Positions 33,431 through 43,364 are shown, counted from the first letter of the stretch. The stretch: 64,000 nt of DNA from Ignavibacteriales bacterium (GCA_026390575.1 JAPLFR010000007.1:1-64000); one strand, 5' to 3'. Translations and numbers: made by a program. The notes: generated from the letters alone by a model not told the origin.

Positions 33431-34354
33431 TTGATAGGTCTCTTTAAAATATTTGACGCTCACGTTCACTTCTACTCGAACTCTTTTTTTAAGTTTCTCG
33501 TGAAGCAGAAACCTAATCGCGCAGACGTCAATAGCGAGCTTCGAAATCTTGCGTCGAAAGGACACATCGAAATCCCCGGTGAAGATCCCGAGCAGCTTGC
33601 GAAGCGTTGGATTGACATCATCGACAAATGGAAATTGGAACGGTTGAATCTCTTTGCCAGTATTCCCGGAGATGAAGACTCGATCGTCAAAGCAGTGAAA
33701 GCATTCCCGGCTCGCTTTTCGGGAATGTTCGTCATCGATCCCAATTCTAATTTGCTGATGGAGAATGCGACCAAGCGGATGCAGCAAGATAAGTTGAAGG
33801 GAGTACTGCTGTATCCTTCGCTGTATCAAATTAACGTCAACGATGAGTGGCTCTATCCTCTCTATAACCTCATTCAGGAATGCGGCGGCATGATCTTTGT
33901 GCAATTTGGCAAATTGACTATGCGTCCGCGAGAGTACGCCGGCATTCCTACGATAACGAATAACGAATTTGCGAATCCTAAAGATTTGATACCCGTCGCA
34001 AAGAAATTTGCCGGCATCAAATTCATCATACCGAGTTTTGGTTCTGGAATGTTTGAAGAGACATTAGAAATCGGAAGAGCATGTCCAAATGTTTATGTTG
34101 ATACAGCCGGTTCAAATTCTTGGATTACCGAACATCCTACAAAGCCCGATATGCGCCGTGTGTTTCAGAAATTCTTAGAGGTCTATTCAGCAAATAGAAT
34201 CTTATTTGGATCAGCTTCAGGTCTTCTCCCCCGCGGTTACCGCTACGATATTGTGGATAATCAGCTTAAGTTGGTTCAGGAAATGCGTGTTCCAATACCG
34301 GATATAAAAAAAATATTTTATGAGAATATGGCGGGATTAATAGACAACGTGTAA
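33431..34354 (+). CDS. Amidohydrolase-2 family protein
   Basis: 307 residues. FDAHVHFY (HxH metal ligands) at the N-terminus, FVIDPNSNLL, GVLLYPSLYQINVNDEWLYP, NVYVDTAGSN and RILFGSASGLLPRGY match the TIM-barrel amidohydrolase 2 family (PF04909). The usual His in the VQFG strand (normally HxG) and the Asp near the FGSASG strand (normally GSDxP) are replaced, so metal binding may be partial and activity is doubtful. The first codon is a TTG at 33431 and no ATG is close. The 259-bp gap before it is AT-rich with no feature seen. Confidence 0.72.
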   Translation: MIGLFKIFDAHVHFYSNSFFKFLVKQKPNRADVNSELRNLASKGHIEIPGEDPEQLAKRWIDIIDKWKLERLNLFASIPGDEDSIVKAVKAFPARFSGMFVIDPNSNLLMENATKRMQQDKLKGVLLYPSLYQINVNDEWLYPLYNLIQECGGMIFVQFGKLTMRPREYAGIPTITNNEFANPKDLIPVAKKFAGIKFIIPSFGSGMFEETLEIGRACPNVYVDTAGSNSWITEHPTKPDMRRVFQKFLEVYSANRILFGSASGLLPRGYRYDIVDNQLKLVQEMRVPIPDIKKIFYENMAGLIDNV

Positions 34355-34544
34355 TATTATTATGTAGCCTTCTTCCAATCAATTTATTTTGACAATACAA
34401 TTCTTTGAGAGCTTGACGCCAGTATAAAAAGATGACTCCTCAAACGCTTACTCCCTAAAGCGAGCTCAAGAATACACGCAACGACCTAACAGATTTTTAT
34501 AAATGGAAAACAATTGAGGTTGACCAAAAAGTACCGAAAACATG

Positions 34545-34605
34545 GTAGTCGAAGACTTTAGTCTTCGTTTATTATCTGAAAACGAAACCTGAAGGTTTCG
34601 ACTAC
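34545..34605. repeat. Inverted-repeat pair (intergenic)
   Basis: CGAAGAC-TTTA-GTCTTCG (34550-34567) and CGAAACC-TGAA-GGTTTCG (34583-34600), with GTAGTCGAA / TTCGACTAC as outer arms. Same plan as 30402-30523. The rest of the 517-bp gap 34355-34871 shows no gene. Confidence 0.7.
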
Positions 34606-34871
34606 TGTTAATTTTACACTTTTTAGTCAGCCACGTGAGATCACTATCAATATAGATACCGAGGTAGGGCAGACAAACACGTATTGAATGCTTCAGCTCA
34701 AGATCGTTTTTCCTTTTAATAATCTACCGACAAATCCCACCTCTCTCATTTATGAAACTGGAACTTTTATCATCTCATGTCTGTTTTATCGAGTAATAGC
34801 AATCGAAGAAACAGTACACAACTTATTTTTCTCTCACATTAAAGTTATTCACATCTCAAAGGAATTTCCCT

Positions 34872-35654
34872 ATGAAACTCGCATTTCTCACGCTTGTTCT
34901 TGCAAGCTTTGTTGTAGCACGCGCTGAAGTTATCGGTAAGGCCGTAGAATATACTGCAGGCGGTGTGACCCTGAAAGGCTACCTCGCTTTTGACAATTCA
35001 GTCAAAGGCAAACGGCCGGCTGTCATCGTCGTCCATGAATGGTGGGGCGTCACTGAGTATCCCAAGAAACGCGCGGATATGCTCGCGAAATTGGGCTATG
35101 TAGCATTCGCTGCCGATATGTACGGTGATGGCAAGATTGCCGAGAATCCGACCGACGCTCAAAAGTATGCCGGTGAATCGATGAAAGATTTTTCCGCGTT
35201 AAAAGGAAAATTCTCGGCTGTGATAGAACTTTTAAAGAACAATGAACTCGTTGATCCGAACAACATCGCAGCGATCGGCTATTGTTACGGCGGCGGTGTT
35301 GTATTGAATATGGCGCGTGCTGGAATGGATCTGAAGAGTGTCGTGAGTTTTCACGGCAATCTTGCTGCGGTCGAATCTGCACAAAAAGGAAAAGTGAAAA
35401 CGAAAATTCTCGTGTGCAATGGCGGAGCCGACAAATTCACTTCGAAGGAAAGTATCGACAACTTTAAGAATGAAATGAAATCTGCCGAAGTAGATTTCAC
35501 ATTTAAATCGTATAGAGGAGCACTGCACGCGTTCTCCAATCCCGCGGCAACAGAGCTTGGCAAAAAGTTCAATATGCCTATCGCTTACAACGAACGAGCT
35601 GATAAGAAGTCATGGGCAGAGATGCAGAAATTTTTAAAGACAACGTTGAAGTAA
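34872..35654 (+). CDS. Exported dienelactone hydrolase family protein
   Basis: 260 residues. Signal peptide MKLAFLTLVLASFVVARA. Alpha/beta-hydrolase: VIVVHEWWGVTEY, AADMYGDG, nucleophile elbow GYCYGGG (Cys in the dienelactone hydrolase manner), and C-terminal YRGALHAFSNPAA with the catalytic His. The Asp of the triad is likely in CNGGADKFTS. Substrate unknown; dienelactone hydrolase-like esterases act on lactones and esters. Followed by a terminator. Confidence 0.92.
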   Translation: MKLAFLTLVLASFVVARAEVIGKAVEYTAGGVTLKGYLAFDNSVKGKRPAVIVVHEWWGVTEYPKKRADMLAKLGYVAFAADMYGDGKIAENPTDAQKYAGESMKDFSALKGKFSAVIELLKNNELVDPNNIAAIGYCYGGGVVLNMARAGMDLKSVVSFHGNLAAVESAQKGKVKTKILVCNGGADKFTSKESIDNFKNEMKSAEVDFTFKSYRGALHAFSNPAATELGKKFNMPIAYNERADKKSWAEMQKFLKTTLK

Positions 35655-35681
35655 TCATTCCAATTTCGATACATATCACAC

Positions 35682-35718
35682 AAAACCCTCGCCTGAACAG
35701 CGGGGGTTTTGTTTTTGT
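35682..35718 (+). terminator. Rho-independent terminator
   Basis: AAAACCCTCGC and GCGGGGGTTTT around a CTGAACA loop, then GTTTTTG. 27 bp after the dienelactone hydrolase gene. Confidence 0.85.
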
Positions 35719-35751
35719 TGATGTATCGGAGAGCAGAAAATTTCTATTACA

Positions 35752-36282
35752 CTACCAGCCCATGCGTTTTCGATGACTGCTTATCTGAGCACTATGATGT
35801 CTGGCATGCCATACGTACTGTTGAAGCAAAGCGTCCACTGACAAAACACCATACCAAGCGTGACGCCATTGTCTATTGAAGGAACTGGAGTCCAGTGACT
35901 CAAATGCATCTGCCCAGCGATTACGGATTGCTACGAACAGAGCCAACGACAAGTTAATGGATGGAGATTTTGCGTCTGGCAATTCTGCCCACAACCCTTG
36001 TTCTGCCACCATCACATCTGGTACATCCATCGTAAGAGCGTACTTCAGCCGGGGATATGCATTAACGTCCGATTCAACCAAATGATGTACGACCTGGGCA
36101 AGAGTCCAACCGCCAGGACGATATGTGCTGAGGAGTTGATCCTCAGTAAGATTTTTGACAGCTTCATTTAAAAGATTCGGAGCGGTTCTGAACTGTCGAA
36201 TATGTTCAGCTCGAAGTTCAGGCGTTGGTTGGACAAAAATAAATCTCCCGATGGGATATTTCAATTCTTCTTCTGTCGGCAT
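35752..36282 (-). CDS. DinB/YfiT-like metal-dependent protein
   Basis: 176 residues from the ATG at 36282, chosen because GAGAGGA lies about 9 nt upstream; a longer frame overlaps the next gene. Four-helix DinB superfamily with the three metal His: WTLAQVVHHLVESD and the C-terminal VWHARHHSAQI. YPIGRFIF at the N-terminus is the mark of the YfiT/BstA subgroup (bacillithiol transferase-like). Function here unknown; possibly a thiol transferase. Confidence 0.88.
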   Translation of the reverse strand: MPTEEELKYPIGRFIFVQPTPELRAEHIRQFRTAPNLLNEAVKNLTEDQLLSTYRPGGWTLAQVVHHLVESDVNAYPRLKYALTMDVPDVMVAEQGLWAELPDAKSPSINLSLALFVAIRNRWADAFESLDSSSFNRQWRHAWYGVLSVDALLQQYVWHARHHSAQISSHRKRMGW

Positions 36283-36323
36283 AAATACAATCCTCTCACA
36301 TTTTACAACTGATGATACCAGGA

Positions 36324-37472
36324 TCACTTCCCAAAAAGAAATATCAAGGGACGCCAGACCCGTGAAGCCCATGCGCGTTCACTATGCTCTGCTTTGGGAT
36401 CAAAAAAGGAAATAAAGTCGGTTCCCTCGTTATATCCCCCTTTTTTCATGAGTTCTATTATCTCGTCCATTCCCGGTTTCAGGCTTCGCTCGCCATTATA
36501 ACCGCCGCAATCGAAATAGATTTTTACATCGTGCGTTTTCTTTTTTTCCGCTCGGACAAGATTCAGTACCGACGCTGCGCGGCTATCAAAGACACTGGAG
36601 AGACACCCCGCTTTTGAAAACACTTCCGGATGCCACCATACAAACAGAAAAGAAATTAATCCACCCATCGAAGAACCCATGACGGCTGTATTTTGTCTGT
36701 CGGGTTTTGTTCTGTACGTTGAGTCGATGAGCGGTTTGACCTTGCTGATTACAAATTTTGCGTACGCCTTTCCCATGTCTGTGTCGGAATATTCAGAGAT
36801 ACGATCTCGTGAATTATAGATGCCGACGACGATAATCTCTTCCATTGTACCGGCCCGTATCAAACTATCGGCAACCTCATCGACGTGCCAGTCATAGCCG
36901 ATGAACGATGTTCGCGGATCTATGATGTTCTGACCGTCATGCATATAAAGAACCGGATATCGTTTTGATTTCTGTTTCTCGTACGACGGCGGCAACCAGA
37001 CAATCACATCGCGGGCATATTGTAATCCATCACCGCGCAGCTGACGATGATATTCCACCGCTCCTGTGATTCCTCCGTGTAACGGCTGAAACACAATGCT
37101 TTGCCAGTTGGTCGGCTGAAGAACAACATGATCTTTCCCTTCAACGATTTTACGACTATTTTCCGGTGCCTCCATAGAATGATACAGTGCCTGGCTATCC
37201 CACGATCCAAGGGTGATCTTATATTCGAGTTCCTGTCCCTTCGTAAAAGTGAACGACCGGCTCCACGTCGAATCATCGATCTTCTTCAGCGCAATTCCAC
37301 CAGGATTCCAATTCCCCAGCATTGGATGATTCCCTGCTATATAGACGATAGCATCTTTTGGCGTCATCGGCGGCACGATCACAGTGAAGGTAATCTGTAC
37401 ATTCTGAGACTGACATTCCATGAACATTAAGAACCAAATAAAAGAAAAGACGGCGAATCGCAGAAACAGCAT
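36324..37472 (-). CDS. Exported esterase with N-terminal CBM20-like domain
   Basis: About 382 residues. Signal peptide MLFLRFAVFSFIWFLMFMECQSQ; ATG at 37472 chosen (AGAAG upstream). Residues ~25-130 form a starch-binding CBM20-like domain (VYIAGNHPMLGNWNP, FTKGQELEYKITLGSWD). The C-terminal domain is an esterase-D/feruloyl-esterase-like alpha/beta-hydrolase (PF00756): YPVLYMHDGQNIID, GSSMGG with the nucleophile Ser, and HSERAW with the His. Lies near the starch locus; may deacylate polysaccharides or act as a Fes-like or glucan-related esterase. Confidence 0.88.
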   Translation of the reverse strand: MLFLRFAVFSFIWFLMFMECQSQNVQITFTVIVPPMTPKDAIVYIAGNHPMLGNWNPGGIALKKIDDSTWSRSFTFTKGQELEYKITLGSWDSQALYHSMEAPENSRKIVEGKDHVVLQPTNWQSIVFQPLHGGITGAVEYHRQLRGDGLQYARDVIVWLPPSYEKQKSKRYPVLYMHDGQNIIDPRTSFIGYDWHVDEVADSLIRAGTMEEIIVVGIYNSRDRISEYSDTDMGKAYAKFVISKVKPLIDSTYRTKPDRQNTAVMGSSMGGLISFLFVWWHPEVFSKAGCLSSVFDSRAASVLNLVRAEKKKTHDVKIYFDCGGYNGERSLKPGMDEIIELMKKGGYNEGTDFISFFDPKAEHSERAWASRVWRPLIFLFGK

Positions 37473-37542
37473 AGTTCTTCTCACGTATTGATATTTATTA
37501 TTTCTGAGCTCCTGCAATTTTTTTCGTTAGGATAACCTGAGA

Positions 37543-38427
37543 TTATATTTGTCCAACCCACCAGCCCGGATCGTTCGTTCGAAACGCATGTCTTATTGCA
37601 TGTCTATGATCTTCAGCTAAGGGGCCGGCTTCAAGAAAGGAACAATTTTGCAGCACATGGTTTAATTGAGTAGTACCAACAATACACGAACTGACTCCGG
37701 GTGTAAAAGCTGTGAATCGCAAAGCTAATTCTTGCCAGCTCAGATCCCGTCTATCTAATTTCATGGTATTCCATCGCCACCAGTACTCTTCGGCATACTC
37801 TCCTTTTGGACACTCAGCATAACGCCATGGTGCATTGGCCACAGGACGTTTTGAAATGACGCCTAAACCGCGAGCTAAGGATCGAGTAAGAGCACCATCG
37901 ATAACACGCTGATCACAAATATTCAATGAATGTTCTACGCTTTCAAATCGGCCGGAATCCACAGCCCAATCCAGAGCTTCATTTTCACCTGAATATGCCG
38001 CGACCCGTACTTTGCCTGCCCGTACCGCCTCTTCCAATGCACGCACTGAGCTACCTTCCTTTAATGTAGTGCGCGGACACGAATGCAAATGAACAATATC
38101 AAGTACATCTGTTTGAAGACGACGAAGCGCCTCATCAATACCGGCATGGACACAGTCGTACGTCCAATCGGTATATCCGGGAATGTCGTATCCGACTTTT
38201 GTCGAAAGTACGATCTCATGTCGCCGATGTTTTAAATGTTTTCCGATCCGTTCTTCCGACATTCCGTACCCGCGAGCTGTATCAATGAGTGTAATTCCTC
38301 GATCCACCACTTCATTGAGTAATCGCCCGGCATCAACATCCGAGAAGGTTGCCGCACCTAATTGCCCGGCTCCGTACCCCAGCACCGACACTCGCAATCC
38401 TGTTGTTCCAAAGTCACGATAGATCAT
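37543..38427 (-). CDS. Aldo/keto reductase
   Basis: 294 residues. MIYRDFGTTGLRVSVLGYGAGQLG, catalytic tetrad segments DTARGYGMSEERIG (Asp, Tyr), VLSTKVGYD (Lys), DIVHLHSC (His), and TPGVSSCIVGTTQLNHVLQN for the NADPH site. NAD(P)H-dependent oxidoreductase of the AKR superfamily, resembling L-fucose/galactose dehydrogenase-like members. Starts 11 bp after the ROK kinase stop; likely same operon. Confidence 0.92.
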   Translation of the reverse strand: MIYRDFGTTGLRVSVLGYGAGQLGAATFSDVDAGRLLNEVVDRGITLIDTARGYGMSEERIGKHLKHRRHEIVLSTKVGYDIPGYTDWTYDCVHAGIDEALRRLQTDVLDIVHLHSCPRTTLKEGSSVRALEEAVRAGKVRVAAYSGENEALDWAVDSGRFESVEHSLNICDQRVIDGALTRSLARGLGVISKRPVANAPWRYAECPKGEYAEEYWWRWNTMKLDRRDLSWQELALRFTAFTPGVSSCIVGTTQLNHVLQNCSFLEAGPLAEDHRHAIRHAFRTNDPGWWVGQI

Positions 38428-38438
38428 GCGAATTTCGT

Positions 38439-39413
38439 TTAGTTCTTCTGCTTCAACAATTCATCCCAAGCCAATGCACTTGCGCCTAAGACGGCGCTGT
38501 TGCCTTCAGGCAATCCTGATGGGAGCAGCTTGACTTTATTCTTAAAGATTTTAAATAGACGCTCTTCCATCGACTGTTTCGTTGGTTTGAAAATTAAATC
38601 GCCGGCTTTCGCTAATCCGCCAAAGAGGATGATTGCTTCAGGACTGAGATGGGCTACCGAATCTGCGAGCTTCATACCGAGAATCTTTCCCGTGAATTCG
38701 AATGCTTCAAGCGCAAGCTGATCACCACGCCTTGCAGATTCATAGATCATCTTCGACGTTAATTGTTCAAAAGTGATATTTCGTAATTCACTCGGCGCTG
38801 TGCGTGTGCTCATTAATTCCTGTACTGTGCGGCATATACCGGTTGAAGAAGCATAGGCCTCAAGACATCCCTTGTTACCGCAGCCGCATACACGTCCATT
38901 GGGGTCGACAATTGTATGACCGACTTCACCAGCAAACCCGTCTGCGCCATAAAGGAGTTTGCCGTCGACAATGATTCCACTGCCTAAACCTGTCCCCAGC
39001 GTGATCACGAGGACATGTTTCATTCCTTGAGCGGCACCAAACACCACTTCGCCCATCGCGGCAGCGTTTGCATCGTTGGTAATAACCACCGGTACTTTCA
39101 TATGCTCTTTTACTATTTCAACAACCTTCGTCACACCTTTCCACAGCAAATTCGGCGGATACTCGACCGTACCGCGGTAATAATTTGCATTCGGTGCACC
39201 AATCCCAACTCCCAGCATTTCATACTGCGCGCTGATGTTGTTCAGAAGGGCATCTGCATTCTCATGAAATCTCTTGAAGAATATCTCCGCCGGTTCATGG
39301 GCGTTTGTGAGCATGGACTTTTCCACAACCACTTTTCCAAGACGGTCGACAAATCCCAAGACAGTGTTTGTTCCACCAATATCAACACCGAGAGTGACTT
39401 CAATTTTTCCCAT
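38439..39413 (-). CDS. ROK-family sugar kinase, probable glucokinase
   Basis: 324 residues. ATP-binding DIGGTNTVLGFVD, VVITNDANAAAMGE with the catalytic Asp, LGTGLGSGIIV, and the ROK zinc motif GHTIVDPNG followed by CGCGNKGCLEAYAS. Phosphorylates glucose (or a related hexose) with ATP; given the neighbouring amylase and maltose-type transporter genes, glucose from starch is the likely substrate. Cytoplasmic. Confidence 0.92.
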   Translation of the reverse strand: MGKIEVTLGVDIGGTNTVLGFVDRLGKVVVEKSMLTNAHEPAEIFFKRFHENADALLNNISAQYEMLGVGIGAPNANYYRGTVEYPPNLLWKGVTKVVEIVKEHMKVPVVITNDANAAAMGEVVFGAAQGMKHVLVITLGTGLGSGIIVDGKLLYGADGFAGEVGHTIVDPNGRVCGCGNKGCLEAYASSTGICRTVQELMSTRTAPSELRNITFEQLTSKMIYESARRGDQLALEAFEFTGKILGMKLADSVAHLSPEAIILFGGLAKAGDLIFKPTKQSMEERLFKIFKNKVKLLPSGLPEGNSAVLGASALAWDELLKQKN

Positions 39414-39796
39414 ATTTTTGTTCCTTATTTTTTGTAAACAACTGCTCGTTTATCTGAAAGGCGTACTATGTATATCCAGTGTCTTTCCATTCTTGACATT
39501 AATATATTTGATACAACAAGATAATTTATTTTTTTGTAATTAGCGTGAGACGGAGGTGATCAATCAATGCTGGATTCTCGATAGTGTTCATATTATCCCA
39601 AATTATGCGATAGAAGTTTCCTCACCACTTTGAAGTACTGTAAGTCCTTTTTCCTAAGGAACTTACAGAAATTGGTCTGGAATTCTATAAACCCATTGAA
39701 TATAAAGAGTTATTCATGTCGTCATTGATCTAATGCATAATTTGGGATTATATTTATATTTTGATGTAACGCACCGTACCATAAATCGGGACGGTT

Positions 39797-39995
39797 TGGG
39801 GTTGTCCAAAAAGAAGAAAATGTCACCCCGAACTTGTTTCGGGGTCTATATTTTTACAAAAAACAGATGCTGAAACGAGTTCAGCATGACAACTCCGGAC
39901 TTTTTAGACAGCCACATGAAGGGGTGGTGTACTTTGTTCTTTTTCATTCCATGTTTATTAGCATATACGCTGGTTTTGCGTAACATCAGTTATAT
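39797..39995. repeat. About 199-bp interspersed repeat, copy B
   Basis: Near-match to 26191-26388 with both stems kept. Occupies the 3' part of the 599-bp gap 39414-40012, in which no gene is seen. Confidence 0.85.
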
Positions 39996-40012
39996 TGTCC
40001 AGATGATCTCTT

Positions 40013-41824
40013 TCAATTATCTGGTAATGGACTCAAGACAACAAAACCTAACGATGATAATTGCATCTCAATCTGTCCACTCGTCATTAGAATATTCTTG
40101 TTTGTAAATAAATCTTTCCACTTACTATTCAAATTCGTCTGAAGCTTCAGCTTCGTGTTTACTGGTGCCGAGCCAAAATTAATAACCACGAGCACTGAAT
40201 CTTCCCCTTTGATCCGAATGAAGGATAATACTTTTTTGTTCTCAGAATTTTGTACCGCCGAATATGATCCGCTCACCAATGCCGGATGCTGTCGGCGAAG
40301 TAACGACAAGGTTTCATAGAGCGTTCGAAACTCAGCATTCTTTGACCAATCGATATCTGTTTTTTCGAACAATCCCAATCTCTTCGTGTTCCCAACTTCT
40401 TCGCCATTATAGATTAAGGGAATTCCTGGATACGTAAAAGTAAGTACGGCAGTCGCTCGTGCCCCTTGAGGAGTGAATTTTTCTACTGCAGGTCCGTCAT
40501 ACGCATTTTTATCATGGTTCGTATTGAACCGCATCCGCAGCGAACCTTTCGGAAATTGATATGATTCCGATTTCAGGAGATCATGTAAGATCGTTGCCGG
40601 TGTCGTGCCGTTAATCACTTTCTCGAGAACGTCATAAACATTCCACGAGTACGTCAGATCAAACGCTTTGATATGATGTTCCGGAAGCGTTCCTTCTGAC
40701 AGCATAATGACAGGTTTGATTGCATCGAGTTCTTTCACTGCAGCTTCCCAGAAGTCTGTCGGTACCAGTTCGGCCACATCACACCGGAATCCATCAATTC
40801 CGATATCGCGAACCCAGTACTTCATCATGGTGATCATATACTGCCGCAATCCCGGATTATCATAATTCAGATCTGCAACATCTGCCCAATCCGGATTCGG
40901 CGGAATGATTTTCCCGGATACATCGTGCGTGTACCATTCGGGATGGCTCCTGAGCATTGGATTATCCCATGCTGTATGATTTGCGACAAGATCTATGATG
41001 ATCTTCATTCCCTGCTGATGAACTGAATTCACGAGGGATTTAAAATTATCCAATGTTCCAAATTCGGCATTGACGGCGTAGTAATCCTGGACAGAGTAGG
41101 GACTGCCCAGTAATCCTTTTCGATTTATTTTTCCGGTTGGATGAATCGGCATGAGCCATACAACTGTTACCCCCAATTTTTTAAGCTCTGGAATTCTTTC
41201 TTCGAGCGCTTTCAAAGTCCCCGCTTTTGAAAATGAGCGAAGATAGACTTCATAGATCACAGCATTTTTTACCCACTCTGCGCTTTTCTTTGCATCCATC
41301 GAACCATATTTTGTTCGGAACAATTGATCAAGTTCATTCGTGGGAACGATTGTCACCGGCTTGTAAATGCCACCGGGGCCGCTGTTATCATTTACCCGTA
41401 CAACAATTTCATTCGTCCCAACCGTGACTGCTTGATCGATGGGCATATTAAACGACTCACTGTATCCGTAATGTACTCCCACCATTATTCCATTCACCCA
41501 TACAACCGCATCATCATCCACACCACCAAAGAAAATCGAAAGAGGCTGGGAAACGTCTTTTACTTCTATCTTTCGTGCAAACCAACCTACGCCATCATAG
41601 GTTTCTAAACCATGATATCGCTCCCAATAGCTAGGTACATCTACCTCGGTCCACGTACTTCTATCACAGCTTTGAGAAAACCATTCTTCAGCAATTCCCT
41701 TATTCAATGAATCGACTTTAAACAACCAACGACCATCAAGTGCCAATGGTTTCTTTTGCATCGCATACACTCCTGCCGTAAAGACTAACATCAACGCAAC
41801 AAATCTAACAGATCTTTGATTCAT
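40013..41824 (-). CDS. GH13 alpha-amylase-type enzyme with N-terminal sugar-binding domain
   Basis: 603 residues from ATG 41824; a longer frame to 41869 would overlap the transporter gene. Signal peptide MNQRSVRFVALMLVFTAGVYA. Residues ~25-165 form a galactose-binding-like jelly roll as in GH2 enzymes (WFARKIEVKD, VVWVNGIMVGVHYGYSE). GH13 barrel: VYEVYLRSF-like start, IIDLVANHT, nucleophile D349 in GFRCDVAEL, acid/base E377 in MLSEGT, and NTNHDKN with D438. Retaining alpha-glucosidase, likely periplasmic, trimming malto-oligosaccharides. The jelly-roll plus GH13 pairing is uncommon. Confidence 0.92.
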   Translation of the reverse strand: MNQRSVRFVALMLVFTAGVYAMQKKPLALDGRWLFKVDSLNKGIAEEWFSQSCDRSTWTEVDVPSYWERYHGLETYDGVGWFARKIEVKDVSQPLSIFFGGVDDDAVVWVNGIMVGVHYGYSESFNMPIDQAVTVGTNEIVVRVNDNSGPGGIYKPVTIVPTNELDQLFRTKYGSMDAKKSAEWVKNAVIYEVYLRSFSKAGTLKALEERIPELKKLGVTVVWLMPIHPTGKINRKGLLGSPYSVQDYYAVNAEFGTLDNFKSLVNSVHQQGMKIIIDLVANHTAWDNPMLRSHPEWYTHDVSGKIIPPNPDWADVADLNYDNPGLRQYMITMMKYWVRDIGIDGFRCDVAELVPTDFWEAAVKELDAIKPVIMLSEGTLPEHHIKAFDLTYSWNVYDVLEKVINGTTPATILHDLLKSESYQFPKGSLRMRFNTNHDKNAYDGPAVEKFTPQGARATAVLTFTYPGIPLIYNGEEVGNTKRLGLFEKTDIDWSKNAEFRTLYETLSLLRRQHPALVSGSYSAVQNSENKKVLSFIRIKGEDSVLVVINFGSAPVNTKLKLQTNLNSKWKDLFTNKNILMTSGQIEMQLSSLGFVVLSPLPDN

Positions 41825-41843
41825 GGCAACATTCTTTCCTGTC

Positions 41844-43364
41844 TTAACTTTCAGTTTTTTCATCGACATCGTCTACACGAAGCACAAGGAGTCCGGCAAT
41901 AACCATGGAAGCACCGCCTAGGAGAAGTGCATAGATCGCATCTCCGCCAAACAAATGCTTCACGTACCATCCCAGGATTGCAGCAGCAGTAATCTGGGGA
42001 ATGACAATAAAGAAATTGAAGATACCCATATACACACCCATTTTTTTAGCCGGTAAGGAACCGGCAAGGATTGCATAGGGCATTGCCAATATGGATGCCC
42101 AGGCGAGCCCGATTCCTAATTCAGATATAAGGAGAAGTGTTGGATTCTTTATGACATAAAACGAAAAGAGCGCCAATCCTCCACAGAAGAGACTGATCAT
42201 ATGAACGGTTTTCCGATTTGTTTTTTTAGCAATCCAAACAAGAACAAATGCCATCACGGCAGCAAAACCATTGTAGACCGCCATCAATACGCCAACCCAA
42301 TCTGCTCCTCTATTATAGAGTTCAGATGTCGGATCGGTGGCACCATAAATATGATGAGTAACAGCAGGTGTGGTATAGATCCACATAGCGAAGAGAGCAA
42401 ACCAAGAAAAAAACTGCACAAGTGCCAATTGCTTCATGGTCTTCGGCATCTGATAAAAATCGTTAAACACCGTTACCGTCCCCCCTTGCGTCTTTCCCTG
42501 TTGGGTAAGGAAACCAACAACCAACTGTAGAATACCGAAGATTATAGAGCCGACAAAAAGAACATAGAGACCATAATCAGTCTGTTGAAAATAGAAATAG
42601 AGAATTGCAGAACCGATGAGACCGATGATGAACCATACCAACCCATCACGTAAGAATCTGTTTGCGGAAATAGATGAACCGGTATCGGTTCCGGTTCTTG
42701 ACCGGGCATCACTATCGGACTCCGTGAATTTTGCCAATTCTTCCGGCGAATATTCTTTAGTGCTGATGACTGTCCATAAGACAGCGCACAGGAAAACCGC
42801 TCCGCCAAAATAAAATGAATACTTCACCGAAGCCGGAATTTCTCCTGCAGGCGCAGTATTTGCAATACCGAACCAGTTCGTCATGACATAAGGAAGTGCG
42901 GATGCCACGATGGCGCCGGTTCCTATAAAAAAGCTTTGCATCGAAAAACCGATCGTCCGCTGCTCGGAGGGAAGCATATCACCGACAAATGCGCGGAATG
43001 GTTCCATCGAAACATTGATCGATGCATCCATAATCCACAGCATACCAGCCGCAACCCAGAGCACTGGTGAATTCGGCATCGCCAGCAACGCAAGAGAAGC
43101 AAGGATTGCTCCTGATAAGAAATACGGCCGTCTTCGTCCTAACCTTCCCCATGTTTTATCACTCATATGGCCGATAATCGGCTGAATGATCAATCCCGTG
43201 ACAGGTGCTGCAATCCACAGGATAGGAATATCATCGATCTTCGCACCGAGGGTCTCAAAAATTCTGCTGACATTGGCATTTTGCAGTGCGAAACCAAATT
43301 GGATGCCAAGGAATCCAAAACTCATATTCCAGATTTGCCAGAAATGCAGTCGGGGTTTTTTCAT
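41844..43364 (-). CDS. SLC45-like MFS sugar transporter
   Basis: 506 residues, 12 predicted membrane helices. N-terminal FGFLGIQFGFALQNANVSRI, GHMSDKTWGRLGRRRPYFL (the RxGRR loop between TM2 and TM3), and INVSMEPFRAFVGDMLP are typical of the glycoside/SLC45 maltose or sucrose permeases in amylase loci of Bacteroidota. Probably a proton symporter for maltose or malto-oligosaccharides across the inner membrane. Immediately upstream of the GH13 gene. Confidence 0.92.
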   Translation of the reverse strand: MKKPRLHFWQIWNMSFGFLGIQFGFALQNANVSRIFETLGAKIDDIPILWIAAPVTGLIIQPIIGHMSDKTWGRLGRRRPYFLSGAILASLALLAMPNSPVLWVAAGMLWIMDASINVSMEPFRAFVGDMLPSEQRTIGFSMQSFFIGTGAIVASALPYVMTNWFGIANTAPAGEIPASVKYSFYFGGAVFLCAVLWTVISTKEYSPEELAKFTESDSDARSRTGTDTGSSISANRFLRDGLVWFIIGLIGSAILYFYFQQTDYGLYVLFVGSIIFGILQLVVGFLTQQGKTQGGTVTVFNDFYQMPKTMKQLALVQFFSWFALFAMWIYTTPAVTHHIYGATDPTSELYNRGADWVGVLMAVYNGFAAVMAFVLVWIAKKTNRKTVHMISLFCGGLALFSFYVIKNPTLLLISELGIGLAWASILAMPYAILAGSLPAKKMGVYMGIFNFFIVIPQITAAAILGWYVKHLFGGDAIYALLLGGASMVIAGLLVLRVDDVDEKTES

